NCBI GenBank assembly: GCA_021785935.1
Contig: JAJYOG010000013.1
Coordinates: forward strand, 1-41,697
Origin: Actinomycetes bacterium
GTDB taxonomy: Bacteria > Actinomycetota > Thermoleophilia > BMS3ABIN01
DNA: 41,697 nucleotides
Reading direction: 5' to 3'
The notes under the pieces are model-generated. The model was not told the origin of the DNA, searched no databases, and saw nothing but the letters and a program-made list of their open reading frames with translations. The translations under genes and the position numbers were made by a program. Of the stretch, positions 15,896-26,646 are shown one piece after another; the stretch's first letter is position 1; each line of letters begins with the position of its first letter.

Positions 15896-15931
15896 GTCAT
15901 GCCCTTTCTTCCCGCACACCCGTAGCCGTGG

Positions 15932-16774
15932 TCATTCACTCATCTCCAGAGAAAAATCCACACCCGGCGCCGAGCGTGTGAGCGCGCCAACAGAGATGAT
16001 GTCGGCTCCGGCGACCGCGTATGCCATGATGTTCGTGAGTTCGATACCACCGGATGCCTCGACGACGATTCCCCGGCCCGCGGCCATCTTGCAGCACTCA
16101 CCGACGGCCGGCGCAGACATGTTGTCCAGAAGCACCCTCTGGACGCCAGCGTCGATGGCTTCGTCGAGCTCATCCGCCGTCTCTACTTCAACCTCGATCT
16201 CGACGTCATTACCGAGAGTCTTCCGGACAGCCTCCACGGATTTGCCGATGCCACCCGCGGCGGCAATATGATTGTCCTTGATCAGTACGGCGTCGTAAAG
16301 CCCGGCGCGATGCGGCAGCCCGCCGGCGTCGACCACGGCCTGTTTCTCAAGCAACCTGAGACCTGGGCTGGTCTTGCGGGTGGCGGCGATGCGCGCCTTC
16401 GTGGAGCTGATGGCTGCGACGTAAGCAGCGGTCAGGGTGGCGATACCTGATAGGCGGGAAAGAAAGTTGAGCACGGTTCGTTCGGCGGAGAGAATGGAGA
16501 CCAGCCTGCCTTCAATCCGGGCGGCCTCGGCACCCGCGGGGATCCTGGCCCCATCAGTCACCAACGGTAGCCAGGCAAGATCGAGATCGACCTGGAGACA
16601 GGTCTCGGCTGCGGTTTTCATCCCCGAAACAGTGCATGCTTCTCTGGTGATTATCCTGGCAGCGCCACGGTCGTCGGCGCCGAAAATAGCCCGCGAGGTA
16701 ATATCCCCGTCTGAGTCCAGATCTTCATCCAGGGCGAGAGCAACAATGCGCCTTAAGGCTTGTTCACCGGGCAC
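15932..16774 (-). CDS. nadC: Nicotinate-nucleotide (quinolinate) phosphoribosyltransferase
   Basis: 280 residues, typical length. It converts quinolinate and PRPP to nicotinate mononucleotide, CO2 and pyrophosphate, the third step of de novo NAD synthesis. The N-terminal domain (A-L-A-L-D-E-D-L..D-G-D-I-T-S) precedes the barrel. S-A-E-R-T-V-L-N-F-L-S-R-L-S-G-I-A-T, T-R-K-T-S-P-G-L-R and E-K-Q-A-V hold the PRPP/quinolinate contacts, and V-L-I-K-D-N-H-I, V-E-V-E and E-A-S-G-G-I follow. It starts 3 bp after the nadB stop, so the two are certainly co-transcribed. Confidence 0.96.
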   Translation of the reverse strand: MPGEQALRRIVALALDEDLDSDGDITSRAIFGADDRGAARIITREACTVSGMKTAAETCLQVDLDLAWLPLVTDGARIPAGAEAARIEGRLVSILSAERTVLNFLSRLSGIATLTAAYVAAISSTKARIAATRKTSPGLRLLEKQAVVDAGGLPHRAGLYDAVLIKDNHIAAAGGIGKSVEAVRKTLGNDVEIEVEVETADELDEAIDAGVQRVLLDNMSAPAVGECCKMAAGRGIVVEASGGIELTNIMAYAVAGADIISVGALTRSAPGVDFSLEMSE

Positions 16775-16777
16775 GGG

Positions 16778-18397
16778 TCACTCCTCTTCCGCCGCCTCGG
16801 TTTTTAGCCGGAAATTGACGTGATGCTTCCAGTGCTCGTCGTCCGATTCGGGAAAGTCCTCCCGCAAATGCGCGCCCCGGCTCTCCGTCCTCAGCAGTGC
16901 TGCCTTGACGATATGAACAGCAACCGTTAGCAGGTTGTAAAGCTCGTACTCGTCCGGATCCGCCCCTGGTGACTTGAGTGAATTATGTATCGCACGCAGC
17001 TCCTCGAGAGCTTTCATCAGGCCATCTTCGTTGCGCACGGTGGCAACGTCCGCGGTCATGGTCTTCTGCAGCCGCCGCAGACTGGCGGCGACGTCTTCCG
17101 AACGGTTGCCTTCGCGGGCAGGCCCGGGCAGATCGATGTGCAGGCGGCGCACTTCTTCCTCCATCGAGGTAATGTATTTATCCAGGTCGCGGACGATGCG
17201 GTCGCTGAAAACCAGGCCTTCGAGCAGTGAGTTGCTGGCAAGACGGTTGGCCCCGTGAACGCCGGTGCAGGCGACTTCGCCGCTGGCATATAGCCCGGGA
17301 AGAGTGGATCTGCCCCAGACGTCGGTGACGACGCCGCCCATCATGTAGTGGCAAACAGGCGCCACCGGGATCCGGTCGTGACAAAGGTCATACCCCTTTT
17401 CCTGGAGCCGCTCGTAGACGGTGGGAAAACGCTCCCTGAGCATGGTGCAATCCAGATGGGTGGCGTCAAGGTAGACATACTCCTGCCCGGAATCGTTCAT
17501 CTGGCGCAGCATCTCCTTGACCACAACGTCACGCGGGCCAAGCTCGGCCTGCGGGTGCACCCCCATCATGAAACGCTCGCCCAGATTGTTGAGCAGATAG
17601 GCGCCTTCGCCGCGCAAGGCTTCGGTGATCAGAAAGATCGGCGACTGGTCGGAATAAAGTCCGGTGGGATGGAACTGCACGAACTCCATGTCGCCGATGG
17701 TGGCGCCGGCCCGGTAAGCCATGGCCATGCCGTCACCGGTAGCAACCCGGGGGTTGGTAGTCAGCGAGTAAACCTGCCCGGAGCCGCCGGTGGCGAGAAT
17801 CGTAGCCGTGGCAAAATTGAGCGTGAAAGCCCCGGTCTTGAGGTTAAGGGAAACCGCCCCGATGCAGTGGCCGCCGTTGGTCAACAGATCGACGACAAAC
17901 TCATTCTCGAGCACCTGCACCCGGCTGCCCGATTCCATGGCCTGCTCCAGGGCGCTGGCGACAACAGAACCAGTAGCGTCGCCGCCGGCGTGAGCGATGC
18001 GGGGGATGGAATGGGCGCCTTCGGCGCCCAGAACCAGATCGCCGCCGGCTCGGTCGAACTTGGGGCAGATCTCCGTGAGTTCGCGCACGCGGGCGGGACC
18101 TTCATTGACCAGAATGCGAACCGCTTCTTCCTTACAGAGGCCGGCTCCCGCGCGGATGGTGTCTTCGAAGTGGAGCTGCGGCGAATCCTGATCGCTGAGA
18201 GCCGCGGCGATGCCGCCCTGGGCCAGAAATGTTGTGGTGTCGCGCAGCACGCTCTTACTGATAAGAGCGACCTTCCACTTGCGCGCCGCACCCACGGCAG
18301 CCGTCAGCCCGGCGATGCCGCTGCCGATGACGATGACGTCGTAAAAACGTTTGGCCGGCTGCGAATCCGTTGCCGCCAGCAAATACGGCCTCGTCAT
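16778..18397 (-). CDS. nadB: L-aspartate oxidase
   Basis: 539 residues. This FAD enzyme oxidises L-aspartate to iminoaspartate, which NadA condenses with dihydroxyacetone phosphate. The dinucleotide site V-I-G-S-G-I-A-G-L is near residues 24-32. T-T-T-F-L-A-Q-G-G-I-A-A-A follows, then A-H-A-G-G-D-A-T-G, the active-site stretch F-V-Q-F-H-P-T-G-L and E-A-L-R-G-E-G-A. H-Y-M-M-G-G-V, A-S-G-E-V-A-C-T-G-V-H-G-A-N-R-L-A-S-N-S-L-L-E-G and a helical C-terminal domain (R-G-A-H-L-R-E-D-F-P) complete the fold. The last motifs separate it from a fumarate reductase only weakly; the neighbouring nadC and nadA settle the assignment. Its promoter region holds twin palindromes. Confidence 0.96.
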   Translation of the reverse strand: MTRPYLLAATDSQPAKRFYDVIVIGSGIAGLTAAVGAARKWKVALISKSVLRDTTTFLAQGGIAAALSDQDSPQLHFEDTIRAGAGLCKEEAVRILVNEGPARVRELTEICPKFDRAGGDLVLGAEGAHSIPRIAHAGGDATGSVVASALEQAMESGSRVQVLENEFVVDLLTNGGHCIGAVSLNLKTGAFTLNFATATILATGGSGQVYSLTTNPRVATGDGMAMAYRAGATIGDMEFVQFHPTGLYSDQSPIFLITEALRGEGAYLLNNLGERFMMGVHPQAELGPRDVVVKEMLRQMNDSGQEYVYLDATHLDCTMLRERFPTVYERLQEKGYDLCHDRIPVAPVCHYMMGGVVTDVWGRSTLPGLYASGEVACTGVHGANRLASNSLLEGLVFSDRIVRDLDKYITSMEEEVRRLHIDLPGPAREGNRSEDVAASLRRLQKTMTADVATVRNEDGLMKALEELRAIHNSLKSPGADPDEYELYNLLTVAVHIVKAALLRTESRGAHLREDFPESDDEHWKHHVNFRLKTEAAEEE

Positions 18398-18441
18398 GAT
18401 GCCCCGCGTCTTTTCCAGGGATTGGCGGTTGCGTTCATATG

Positions 18442-18476
18442 GGGATTATATCCCGTTCGGGCAGGGATTCTATCCC
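18442..18476 (-). promoter_or_regulatory. nadB promoter with twin palindromic operator
   Basis: Two 13-bp palindromes, GGGATTATATCCC (18442-18454) and GGGATTCTATCCC (18464-18476), differ at one central base and start 22 bp apart (two helical turns). On the minus strand the first contains a perfect TATAAT (plus 18445-18450), 48 bp from the nadB ATG; no good -35 lies at 16-18 nt. A dimeric regulator bound to both would cover the whole promoter of nadB-nadC-birA. The regulator is unknown. Confidence 0.6.
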
Positions 18477-18498
18477 CGCTTGCCTTCCTCCCCGATCG

Positions 18499-19044
18499 TT
18501 ACCGCACCGTGACCGGTTTGTCTGCCGACTTCAGCTTGCAGGAGGTCTTGTCGTTCGCGGTCTTGCTGAACGAAATCCTGTAGACCTTCCACATACCCCG
18601 GTTGATTTTCACGCTGCTCCCCTCGGTTACCCAGCTGGTTGAATTTCCCGCTGCCGTATCCTGTTTTAATCCGGCCATATAGAAACTCCCCGGCTTTTCG
18701 ACCTGGTTCAAAACCACAGTGATATCATTCCAGGGCTGTTTGGTCGTCATCGAGATCTGAAGGTCGTCCCCTTTGTCAACTTCAGAGGCGATTGAAGCAG
18801 ACTGGATAATGTCCTGCGGTCCCGCGGCGACGTCATTGACGCTCCAGTCGCAATCCTGGTTCGTGACACTGATGGAGCCCGCGGATGAGTCCCTGGCGGC
18901 CGCATTGCCGTTCTGCTGCGCCTGCGATCCACTGACAGCGGTCTTGTCTGTCGAATCGCCGCAGCCGCTGATCAGCAACAGCACGACGCACACAAAAACG
19001 GGGAAAAGGAAAAACAACCAGTGGCGGGGCTTTGCGGCGTTCAT
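18499..19044 (-). CDS. Predicted lipoprotein of unknown function
   Basis: 181 residues. AAAGGAGG lies just before the ATG. The signal segment (K-P-R-H, then about 18 hydrophobic residues) ends in the lipobox L-I-S-G-C with Cys at about 28, so the protein is likely acylated and anchored outside the membrane. A Gln/Ser/Ala/Asn-rich linker (about 30-58) precedes a single beta-rich domain with three or four Trp, two Cys and the pattern D-C-D-W-S-V-N-D-V-A-A-G. No family recognised. It lies between nadA and nadB on the same strand but separates them by unrelated content, so it looks like an insertion into a NAD gene set. Confidence 0.75.
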   Translation of the reverse strand: MNAAKPRHWLFFLFPVFVCVVLLLISGCGDSTDKTAVSGSQAQQNGNAAARDSSAGSISVTNQDCDWSVNDVAAGPQDIIQSASIASEVDKGDDLQISMTTKQPWNDITVVLNQVEKPGSFYMAGLKQDTAAGNSTSWVTEGSSVKINRGMWKVYRISFSKTANDKTSCKLKSADKPVTVR

Positions 19045-19114
19045 TTTTCCTCCTTTGAAAAGATGGATGTGATTATCGCCGTATTCCGGCTGTGAACCGG
19101 ATGCCCGTTGACAA

Positions 19115-19999
19115 CTACGTGTAGGATACCATGGCTTCGACGGCCGCTAAAGCGCGGACGCGGGTCTCCTCATCCAGCCTGATCTCGTAACGCTCCTGGT
19201 CGAGAGTGTCATACGCTTTTTGCAGCGTTGTCATCTTCATATTGGGGCAGATCGCCTTGCTGGTGGGGGAAATGAACTCCTTCCCGGGGTTCTCCTGCTT
19301 GAGCCTGTGATTGAGGCCCATCTCCGTGGCGATGATGAACTCTTTGGCACCGGATTCTTGGGCGAAGCGGATCATGCCCGAGGTACTCTCCAGGGCGTCA
19401 GCCATATCCTGAACCTCCGGCAGGCATTCCGGATGGGCGATTACCAGCGCTTGGGGATGCTCTGCTTTTGCCTTTTGAATTACTTCAGCTGTGATGTATT
19501 CATGTGTGGGGCAATAACCATCCCACTTGATCAGCTCGCGCCCGGTCTTTTTCTCAACATAGAGGGCAAGATTGCGATCGGGTACAAAGATGATCTTGCG
19601 ATCCTCGGGGATATTCGAGACCACGGTAGCGGCGTTGGCGCTGGTGCAGCAGATGTCGGTCTCGGCCTTGACGGCGGCGGATGTATTGACGTATGCAACT
19701 ACAAGGGCGCCTGGATGATCGGCCTTAAGCGCCCGCAAGTCGTCGGCGGTAATCATGTCCGCCATGGGACAGCCCGCCTTGAGCTCCGCCAGCAGTACTT
19801 TCTTTTGCGGTGAAAGGATATGCGCCGTCTCAGCCATGAAATGGACACCGCAGAACAGGATGATGCCGGCGCCGGTTTTGGCGGCTGTGCGCGACAGCTC
19901 CAGGGAGTCGCCGGTAAAGTCAGCGGCATCCTGGATCTCAGGGCGCTGATAATTATGCGCGATGATGAGTGCGTTTTTCTCTCGCGCCAGCGTGCGCAA
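19115..19999 (-). CDS. nadA: Quinolinate synthase NadA
   Basis: 294 residues from TTG 19999 (AGGA 4 nt upstream). NadA is a 4Fe-4S enzyme that condenses iminoaspartate with dihydroxyacetone phosphate to quinolinate. The three cluster cysteines are in A-G-C-P-M-A-D, G-Y-C-P-T-H-E and K-A-I-C-P-N-M-K, at the spacing of the compact three-Cys type. A-H-N-Y-Q, G-D-S-L, C-G-V-H-F-M-A-E-T-A, P-D-R-N-L-A, A-H-P-E-C-L-P and T-E-M-G-L-N-H complete the fold. Upstream the frame stays open back to folK with no ATG, GTG or TTG, although a better ribosome site (AGGAGAG, plus 20034-20040) lies there. The true start may therefore be noncanonical or obscured by a base error. It follows folK and precedes the lipoprotein gene. 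Confidence 0.95.
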   Translation of the reverse strand: MRTLAREKNALIIAHNYQRPEIQDAADFTGDSLELSRTAAKTGAGIILFCGVHFMAETAHILSPQKKVLLAELKAGCPMADMITADDLRALKADHPGALVVAYVNTSAAVKAETDICCTSANAATVVSNIPEDRKIIFVPDRNLALYVEKKTGRELIKWDGYCPTHEYITAEVIQKAKAEHPQALVIAHPECLPEVQDMADALESTSGMIRFAQESGAKEFIIATEMGLNHRLKQENPGKEFISPTSKAICPNMKMTTLQKAYDTLDQERYEIRLDEETRVRALAAVEAMVSYT

Positions 20000-20096
20000 T
20001 TTTTCCTGAAGTGGTCCGTAGTCTACGATGACTCTCTCCTTATTTTGTGGCGCCTCGTCGTGCGTTCGGGGCCCTGGTGAGGCATACTCGCCAGTG

Positions 20097-20609
20097 TCAT
20101 TCTTCCCAGTTCAATTCAGGATCGCCAGCATCGATTTCCACGCCGTGATCGTCGCCGCAACTGGCGAGCGCCTCCCGGACCGTGTTTCCGTCAGGCAGTT
20201 CCAGTTCAGGTGCGATTTCATTTAAGGGAACCAGCACAAAGGCCCGCTCGAGCATGCGCGGATGCGGTATCATCAGTTCCCCCGCAGCTATTTCTAATTG
20301 TTCATATAGAAGAATGTCAAGATCGATGGTACGCGGGCCCATGGATTCGCGGCCATCGCGGCCGCCAAGCTCGTGCTCTATCGCGCCGCAAAGCTCCAGC
20401 AGTTCCTCCGGGTGCAGCTCTGTCTCCAGGGCGGCTGCCATGTTCAAAAAAGATGGCTGATCGATGCCGCCGACCGGTTCGGTAATATAGACGGAGGATA
20501 CTTCAGTAACGCTCGTTTCCGGCTGCGCTTCCAGCCTGCGAAGCGCCGCTGCCAGATTATCGCGGCAGTCGCCGATGTTACAGCCCAGCGAAATATAGGC
20601 TACAGACAT
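20097..20609 (-). CDS. folK: 6-hydroxymethyl-7,8-dihydropterin pyrophosphokinase
   Basis: 170 residues. It transfers pyrophosphate from ATP to 6-hydroxymethyl-dihydropterin in folate synthesis. Signatures: Y-I-S-L-G-C-N-I-G-D (5-14), V-S-S-V-Y-I-T-E-P-V-G with Q-P-S-F-L-N, the metal-binding G-P-R-T-I-D-L-D-I-L-L-Y, and H-P-R-M-L-E-R-A-F-V-L-V-P-L. The C-terminal 20 residues are acidic and extend past the usual end. The ATG directly follows the folB stop with no gap (TAA-ATG), so translation is coupled. Confidence 0.96.
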   Translation of the reverse strand: MSVAYISLGCNIGDCRDNLAAALRRLEAQPETSVTEVSSVYITEPVGGIDQPSFLNMAAALETELHPEELLELCGAIEHELGGRDGRESMGPRTIDLDILLYEQLEIAAGELMIPHPRMLERAFVLVPLNEIAPELELPDGNTVREALASCGDDHGVEIDAGDPELNWEE

Positions 20610-20999
20610 TTAGACCCGGTCCCGTTTGACCATAACCGAAACTTCTGCAACTGGATGGGAAAGAGGTGGCGCCGCCTTGGCCGCCCGCACCTTGGCCTTG
20701 CTCACCTGTGGAAAATTTTTAAGAATTTCATCCGCGATCACGGCGGCCAGTTTTTCCAGAAGGTTGTAAGTCTCGGCGGTTGTGACCCTGGCTGCGAGAT
20801 CGCAGACATCTGCATAGTCCACGGTGTCAGCGATGTTGTCGCTTTGAGGCGCCGGCGATTCCTTCAGAGTCATGCCGATATCGAAGCGGAAGGTCTGGCC
20901 CTGTTCGCGCTCTTCGGGAAGCAGTCCGTGATATGCAAAAACTTCAAGTCCCCGGATGGTAATCCTCAGGGGACGCTCTTTATTTTTGCCCATGTTCAT
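20610..20999 (-). CDS. folB: Dihydroneopterin aldolase
   Basis: 129 residues. It cleaves 7,8-dihydroneopterin to 6-hydroxymethyl-dihydropterin and glycolaldehyde. The N-terminal I-R-G-L-E-V-F-A-Y-H-G-L-L-P-E-E-R-E-Q-G holds the conserved Tyr-His-Gly and Glu; D-T-V-D-Y-A-D-V and Y-N-L-L-E-K-L-A (with the catalytic Lys) follow, and the domain closes with V-S-V-M-V-K-R. The ATG overlaps the folP stop (ATGA) and the stop abuts folK. Confidence 0.95.
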   Translation of the reverse strand: MNMGKNKERPLRITIRGLEVFAYHGLLPEEREQGQTFRFDIGMTLKESPAPQSDNIADTVDYADVCDLAARVTTAETYNLLEKLAAVIADEILKNFPQVSKAKVRAAKAAPPLSHPVAEVSVMVKRDRV

Positions 21000-21847
21000 G
21001 CCCCCATAATAGCAGCGGCAACCTTGAGCGCCTGGTAATTTTCCTCCACATCATGAACCCGGAAGATGCTGACGCCCTTTGCCAAGGCCATGACGTTGGT
21101 GGCAATCGTACCCGGAAGCCGCCCATCCGTATCCTCCTGACCGGAAATCATGCCAATGAAGCGCTTGCGCGAAGCGCCGATCATGAGCGGCAGGCCCAGC
21201 GTGAGGAACTCGTCAAAACGCCTGACGATCTCGAGGTTGTGCTCGAGCGTTTTGCCGAAACCGATGCCGGGATCGAGAATGATGTTTTCCCGTTTTACAC
21301 CATGGGATACGGCTGCTTCCACCCGTTCTTCAAAAAACGACTTGATCTCGGCAATGACGTCATCGTAATGGGGGTCCTGCTGCATGGTCCGGGGCTCCCC
21401 CAGCATGTGTATAAGGCAAAGGGGGCAATTGGCTTCCGCGGCCACCAAGGCCATCTCGGGGTCCCCGCGCAGAGCGGTGACATCGTTGATCACGGCGGCG
21501 CCGGCCTTGAGCGCCGCTCTGGCCACGGCGGCCTTGCCGGTATCCACGGAAACGGGAATCTCGAGTTCGGGGGCGATGGCTTCGATGACGGGGATGACCC
21601 GCGCCAGTTCGTCCTCCCCAGTTACCGGTTCAGCTCCGGGCCGGGTAGACTCGCCGCCGACGTCGATAATGGCGGCACCGTCCGCGGCCATCTCCCGGGC
21701 TCTCTCCACGGCGGCGTAAAACTGGCCGTAGCGCCCCTGGTCGTGGAAAGAATCGGGCGTGACGTTGAGGATGCCCATGATCAGCCAGGGCTGCTCGCCA
21801 AAAATGGGAGGAAGCGGGATCTTCAGTTTGGGGATGTCATCCGGCAT
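20996..21847 (-). CDS. folP: Dihydropteroate synthase
   Basis: 283 residues. It joins 6-hydroxymethyl-dihydropterin pyrophosphate and p-aminobenzoate; it is the target of sulfonamides. Signatures: [28 protein letters not shown], the pterin-binding D-T and [39 protein letters not shown] and a final F-R-V-H-D-V. It overlaps folE by 11 bp upstream and folB by 4 bp downstream. No resistance-type insertion is evident after S-R-K-R. Confidence 0.97.
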   Translation of the reverse strand: MPDDIPKLKIPLPPIFGEQPWLIMGILNVTPDSFHDQGRYGQFYAAVERAREMAADGAAIIDVGGESTRPGAEPVTGEDELARVIPVIEAIAPELEIPVSVDTGKAAVARAALKAGAAVINDVTALRGDPEMALVAAEANCPLCLIHMLGEPRTMQQDPHYDDVIAEIKSFFEERVEAAVSHGVKRENIILDPGIGFGKTLEHNLEIVRRFDEFLTLGLPLMIGASRKRFIGMISGQEDTDGRLPGTIATNVMALAKGVSIFRVHDVEENYQALKVAAAIMGA

Positions 21848-22397
21848 TGATCATCGAAAGCACTTCAGCCCGGGTAGCGGCATTTGTGCGGAAGATGCCG
21901 CGCACCGCGGAGGTGACGGTCTGGGCAGTGGAGCGGATGCCGCGCATCGACATGCAGAGGTGCTCGGCCTCGACCAGCACCAGCACTCCCAGCGGATCGA
22001 GCGCGTCAACCATGGCGTCAGCGATAGTCGAAGTCATGCGCTCCTGCAGCTGCGGCCGGCGCGCCACCACCTGAACCAGCGTCGCCAGCTTGGAGAGGCC
22101 TGTGATCAGGCCGCCTTCGCTGGGGATGTAGGCTACATGGGCTTTGCCAAAGAACGGCAAAAGATGATGTTCGCACATGGAGAAAAAGGCGATGTCCTTG
22201 AGTAAAACCATCTCCTGATGACGATCGGCGGGCATGGTGGTAATGACCGATTTGGGATCGACATCAAGGCCGGAAAATACGTCTTCGTACATCGAAGCGA
22301 CACGCGCCGGCGTTTCAATGATGCCCTCGCGGCCGGTGTCCTCGCCCACCCCTTCCAGGATGAGCCTGACGCCCTGATTGATTTTATCCAGGTCCAT
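21837..22397 (-). CDS. folE: GTP cyclohydrolase I
   Basis: 186 residues, the length of single-domain bacterial enzymes. It converts GTP to 7,8-dihydroneopterin triphosphate, the entry to folate. Zinc ligands sit in [11 protein letters not shown] (Cys and His) and E-H-L-C-M-S-M-R-G (second Cys). E-T-P-A-R-V-A, V-A-Y-I-P, G-L-S-K-L-A and [14 protein letters not shown] are typical. It begins 9 bp after ftsH and overlaps folP, so it heads the folE-P-B-K string. No folQ phosphatase is visible here. Confidence 0.97.
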   Translation of the reverse strand: MDLDKINQGVRLILEGVGEDTGREGIIETPARVASMYEDVFSGLDVDPKSVITTMPADRHQEMVLLKDIAFFSMCEHHLLPFFGKAHVAYIPSEGGLITGLSKLATLVQVVARRPQLQERMTSTIADAMVDALDPLGVLVLVEAEHLCMSMRGIRSTAQTVTSAVRGIFRTNAATRAEVLSMINAG

Positions 22398-22406
22398 GCG
22401 CCGGGG

Positions 22407-24410
<2,004 letters not shown>

Positions 24411-24498
24411 TTCCTTTCTTGAAACAGGATTCGATTAATTATCGCATATTTAGGCTAGCGGAAAGTACGATAACGGCCGCTCCTACAGCGGCCACATA

Positions 24499-25032
24499 TT
24501 AGAATTCTTCCTCGGGAAGTACCGCAATAAACCTGAGGTTTCTGTACTGTTCCATATAATCGAGGCCGTAGCCGACCACAAAAACGTCCGGAGTCTCAAA
24601 ACCGACGTATTTACAGGCAATGTCCACCTTCCGCCGTGATGGCTTGGTGAGCAGGGAGCAAACTTCGACACTGGCCGGGTTGCGGGCGCGCAGATTCTTG
24701 CGCAGATAACTCAAGGTCAGGCCGGAGTCGATTATATCTTCGATAATGATGACGTTGCGTCCTTCAATGTTGGCGTCCAGATCCTTGAGGATTCTCACTA
24801 CTCCCGAGGAGTCGGTCGCCGAGCCGTAGCTGGAAACCGCCATGAAATCCATCTCGCAGGAAATGGTGATCTCGCGCACGAGGTCGGCCATAAAGAAGAC
24901 CGCACCCTTGAGAACACAGACCAGGAGAGGATCCTTGCCCTGATAGTCATTGGTTATCTCGACGGCAAGCTCGGAAACGCGCGCGCGAATCTCTTTCTCA
25001 CTGAAGAGAATCTCTTCGAATTGGGTTATCAA
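24499..25032 (-). CDS. hpt: Hypoxanthine phosphoribosyltransferase
   Basis: 177 residues. It salvages hypoxanthine (and often guanine) with PRPP. The PRPP-binding motif V-I-I-I-E-D-I-I-D-S-G-L-T-L is near residues 94-107; V-C-V-L-K-G-A-V-F-F, M-A-V-S-S-Y-G and a purine-contacting V-G-Y-G-L-D-Y after the K-Y-V-G-F segment are present. The start is TTG 25032 with AGGAGG six nt before it, and it overlaps the tilS stop (TTGA). The pairing with tilS and ftsH is the classical arrangement. Confidence 0.97.
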   Translation of the reverse strand: MITQFEEILFSEKEIRARVSELAVEITNDYQGKDPLLVCVLKGAVFFMADLVREITISCEMDFMAVSSYGSATDSSGVVRILKDLDANIEGRNVIIIEDIIDSGLTLSYLRKNLRARNPASVEVCSLLTKPSRRKVDIACKYVGFETPDVFVVGYGLDYMEQYRNLRFIAVLPEEEF

Positions 25033-26471
25033 ATCTTCCTCCTAGAAACCCTGAGCCCCACCAGGCGCTCACTGGCATCGGTTACCTTGAATGCGTCGGC
25101 GATCCTGAGGCCGCACACCCAGACTATGGAGCCGCCGCTTTCGATGATTGGCACTCCCATCCGATCGCGGCGCGGGACCTTTTCATCCGTAAACAGGTCC
25201 TGAATGCTTTTATTCCCCTTGAGGCCCAATGGCGCAAACCTGTCACCGGTCCGCCACGGCCTGACGATCAGCTGTTCGTCAAGACCGCCACCGTCAACCG
25301 TGACCTGCATCGGATCGAGAGTTTCCACTCCCCACGAGGGCATTTCCACGGCCTCGACCAGGTAGTCGCCGAATTCCGCTTTACCGGGAACCGTCATCGT
25401 GACCACCGGCGGCGCCGTGCCTCCGGGGTCCCCGGTTGCGGCCAGAAGTAGTTTATCGTATTGACGTTCCAACTGCAGACCCTCCGCCAACGCCAGCGAG
25501 CTGGTGCCGCTTGAATCGGCGCAAAGGCCGATGATGGCGTCAAGCAGCTTCCTCGATAATCGCACCTGGCTGCCGGCGCTGGAGAGCCAGCGGCGAATTA
25601 CCAGGCGTGCGGTCGCCTTCGGCATCAGCGACAGCTCCGAGGCTACGAGGTAATCCTGACCGTCCCTCTCCTTCTTATGGGCGCTCAGCCAGGCGTTGCC
25701 GGCTACGGTCTTGAGCACCTCGTCTTCATCCTCTAGCAGGAAGAGGGTATCGGTAATCCGCTCACGGAAGTCGGGACGGATTTCCTCCAGGCGAGGCAGC
25801 ACTGTTTGCCGGATCCGGTTGCGTGCGTAGTCGGGTGAAGCGTTGGACTCGTCCTCGCGCCAGGAGATGCCAGCCTCTTTACAGTAATCGCGGATCTCCT
25901 TCGACCGCAGGAAAAGCAGCGGCCTGATTACACGGCCGCGTCTCGGCGGCATCACCACCAGGGAGCGCCGGCCGGCGTAGGTGATCAGCCTGTAAATAAA
26001 GGTCTCGATGCGGTCGTCGGTATTGTGGGCGACGGCGACGCGTGTGTATCCCTGCCAGCGGCAAAGATTCTGGGCCGCCAGGTAGCGGAAATCCCGCGCC
26101 CAAGCCTGGAAATTGGAGCGGTCCCCCTGTGGCGCCCTGATCGTATGTACGGAGATCCCCAACTCGTCGCCGATGCCGCGTACGAAAGCTTCATCGGCAT
26201 TGCTTTCCTCGCCGCGGCGTCCATAGTTAACGTGACAGATTCCCAGACGAAACCTGTGAGGAATTCCGGCCTGGCCAGAGCTGGAGAGTGCTAGCGCCTG
26301 CAGGAGGCGCAGCATGGCGACAGAGTCGGCGCCGCCTGAAACCATGCAGAGTATCCGGTCGGCATCGCTGAACAGATGCTTGTCGCGGATGAATGCTCCA
26401 ACGCGCTCGAGCATGGCATCACTGTCAGAGACCCGGTCTGAAGCTGAAGATGAAATCGAAGGTTTTTGCAT
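25029..26471 (-). CDS. tilS: tRNA(Ile)-lysidine synthetase
   Basis: 480 residues. TilS adds lysine to C34 of the CAU-anticodon isoleucine tRNA so that it reads AUA. The PP-loop S-G-G-A-D-S (45-50) is intact; C-H-V-N-Y-G-R-R-G-E-E-S, V-A-V-A-H-N-T-D-D-R-I-E-T, R-P-L-L-F-L-R-S-K-E-I and R-N-R-I-R follow. The C-terminal TilS domain (R-P-W-R-T-G-D-R-F...K-S-I-Q-D-L-F-T-D, V-P-R-R-D-R) is full length, making it the long form. A GAGGG ribosome site lies 5 nt before the ATG. It heads the minus-strand block; the gap upstream separates it from the divergent Crp/Fnr gene. Confidence 0.96.
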   Translation of the reverse strand: MQKPSISSSASDRVSDSDAMLERVGAFIRDKHLFSDADRILCMVSGGADSVAMLRLLQALALSSSGQAGIPHRFRLGICHVNYGRRGEESNADEAFVRGIGDELGISVHTIRAPQGDRSNFQAWARDFRYLAAQNLCRWQGYTRVAVAHNTDDRIETFIYRLITYAGRRSLVVMPPRRGRVIRPLLFLRSKEIRDYCKEAGISWREDESNASPDYARNRIRQTVLPRLEEIRPDFRERITDTLFLLEDEDEVLKTVAGNAWLSAHKKERDGQDYLVASELSLMPKATARLVIRRWLSSAGSQVRLSRKLLDAIIGLCADSSGTSSLALAEGLQLERQYDKLLLAATGDPGGTAPPVVTMTVPGKAEFGDYLVEAVEMPSWGVETLDPMQVTVDGGGLDEQLIVRPWRTGDRFAPLGLKGNKSIQDLFTDEKVPRRDRMGVPIIESGGSIVWVCGLRIADAFKVTDASERLVGLRVSRRKI

Positions 26472-26610
26472 CTGCCCTCTTGGCGCCCCGCCTATGGTTG
26501 AAACACTCGATAATTATAACAGATGAACGAGCGGCTCCCCGGACAAGAGCCCGCGGGCTCGCGCCGGATCGCCAAGCGGCACGCTGCCGGCCGTAGAGTG
26601 GATGGCTCTA

Positions 26611-26624
26611 CTGATAATGATCAG
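26611..26624 (+). promoter_or_regulatory. Crp/Fnr-type palindrome upstream of the regulator gene
   Basis: CTGATAATGATCAG is a perfect inverted repeat of the form TGAT-N4-ATCA, the core of FNR/CRP-type sites. It ends 22 bp before the GTG start, a position more consistent with autorepression than activation. A separate GTAGAG/CTCTAC inverted repeat lies just before it (26593-26611). Confidence 0.55.
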
Positions 26625-26646
26625 GTAAAAAGGGTAGAATCGTGGC

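Noticed and set aside
17348-18583. A 411-codon plus-strand frame opposite nadB
   Set aside because: The same mirror effect. The antisense product has no family features and nadB is complete.
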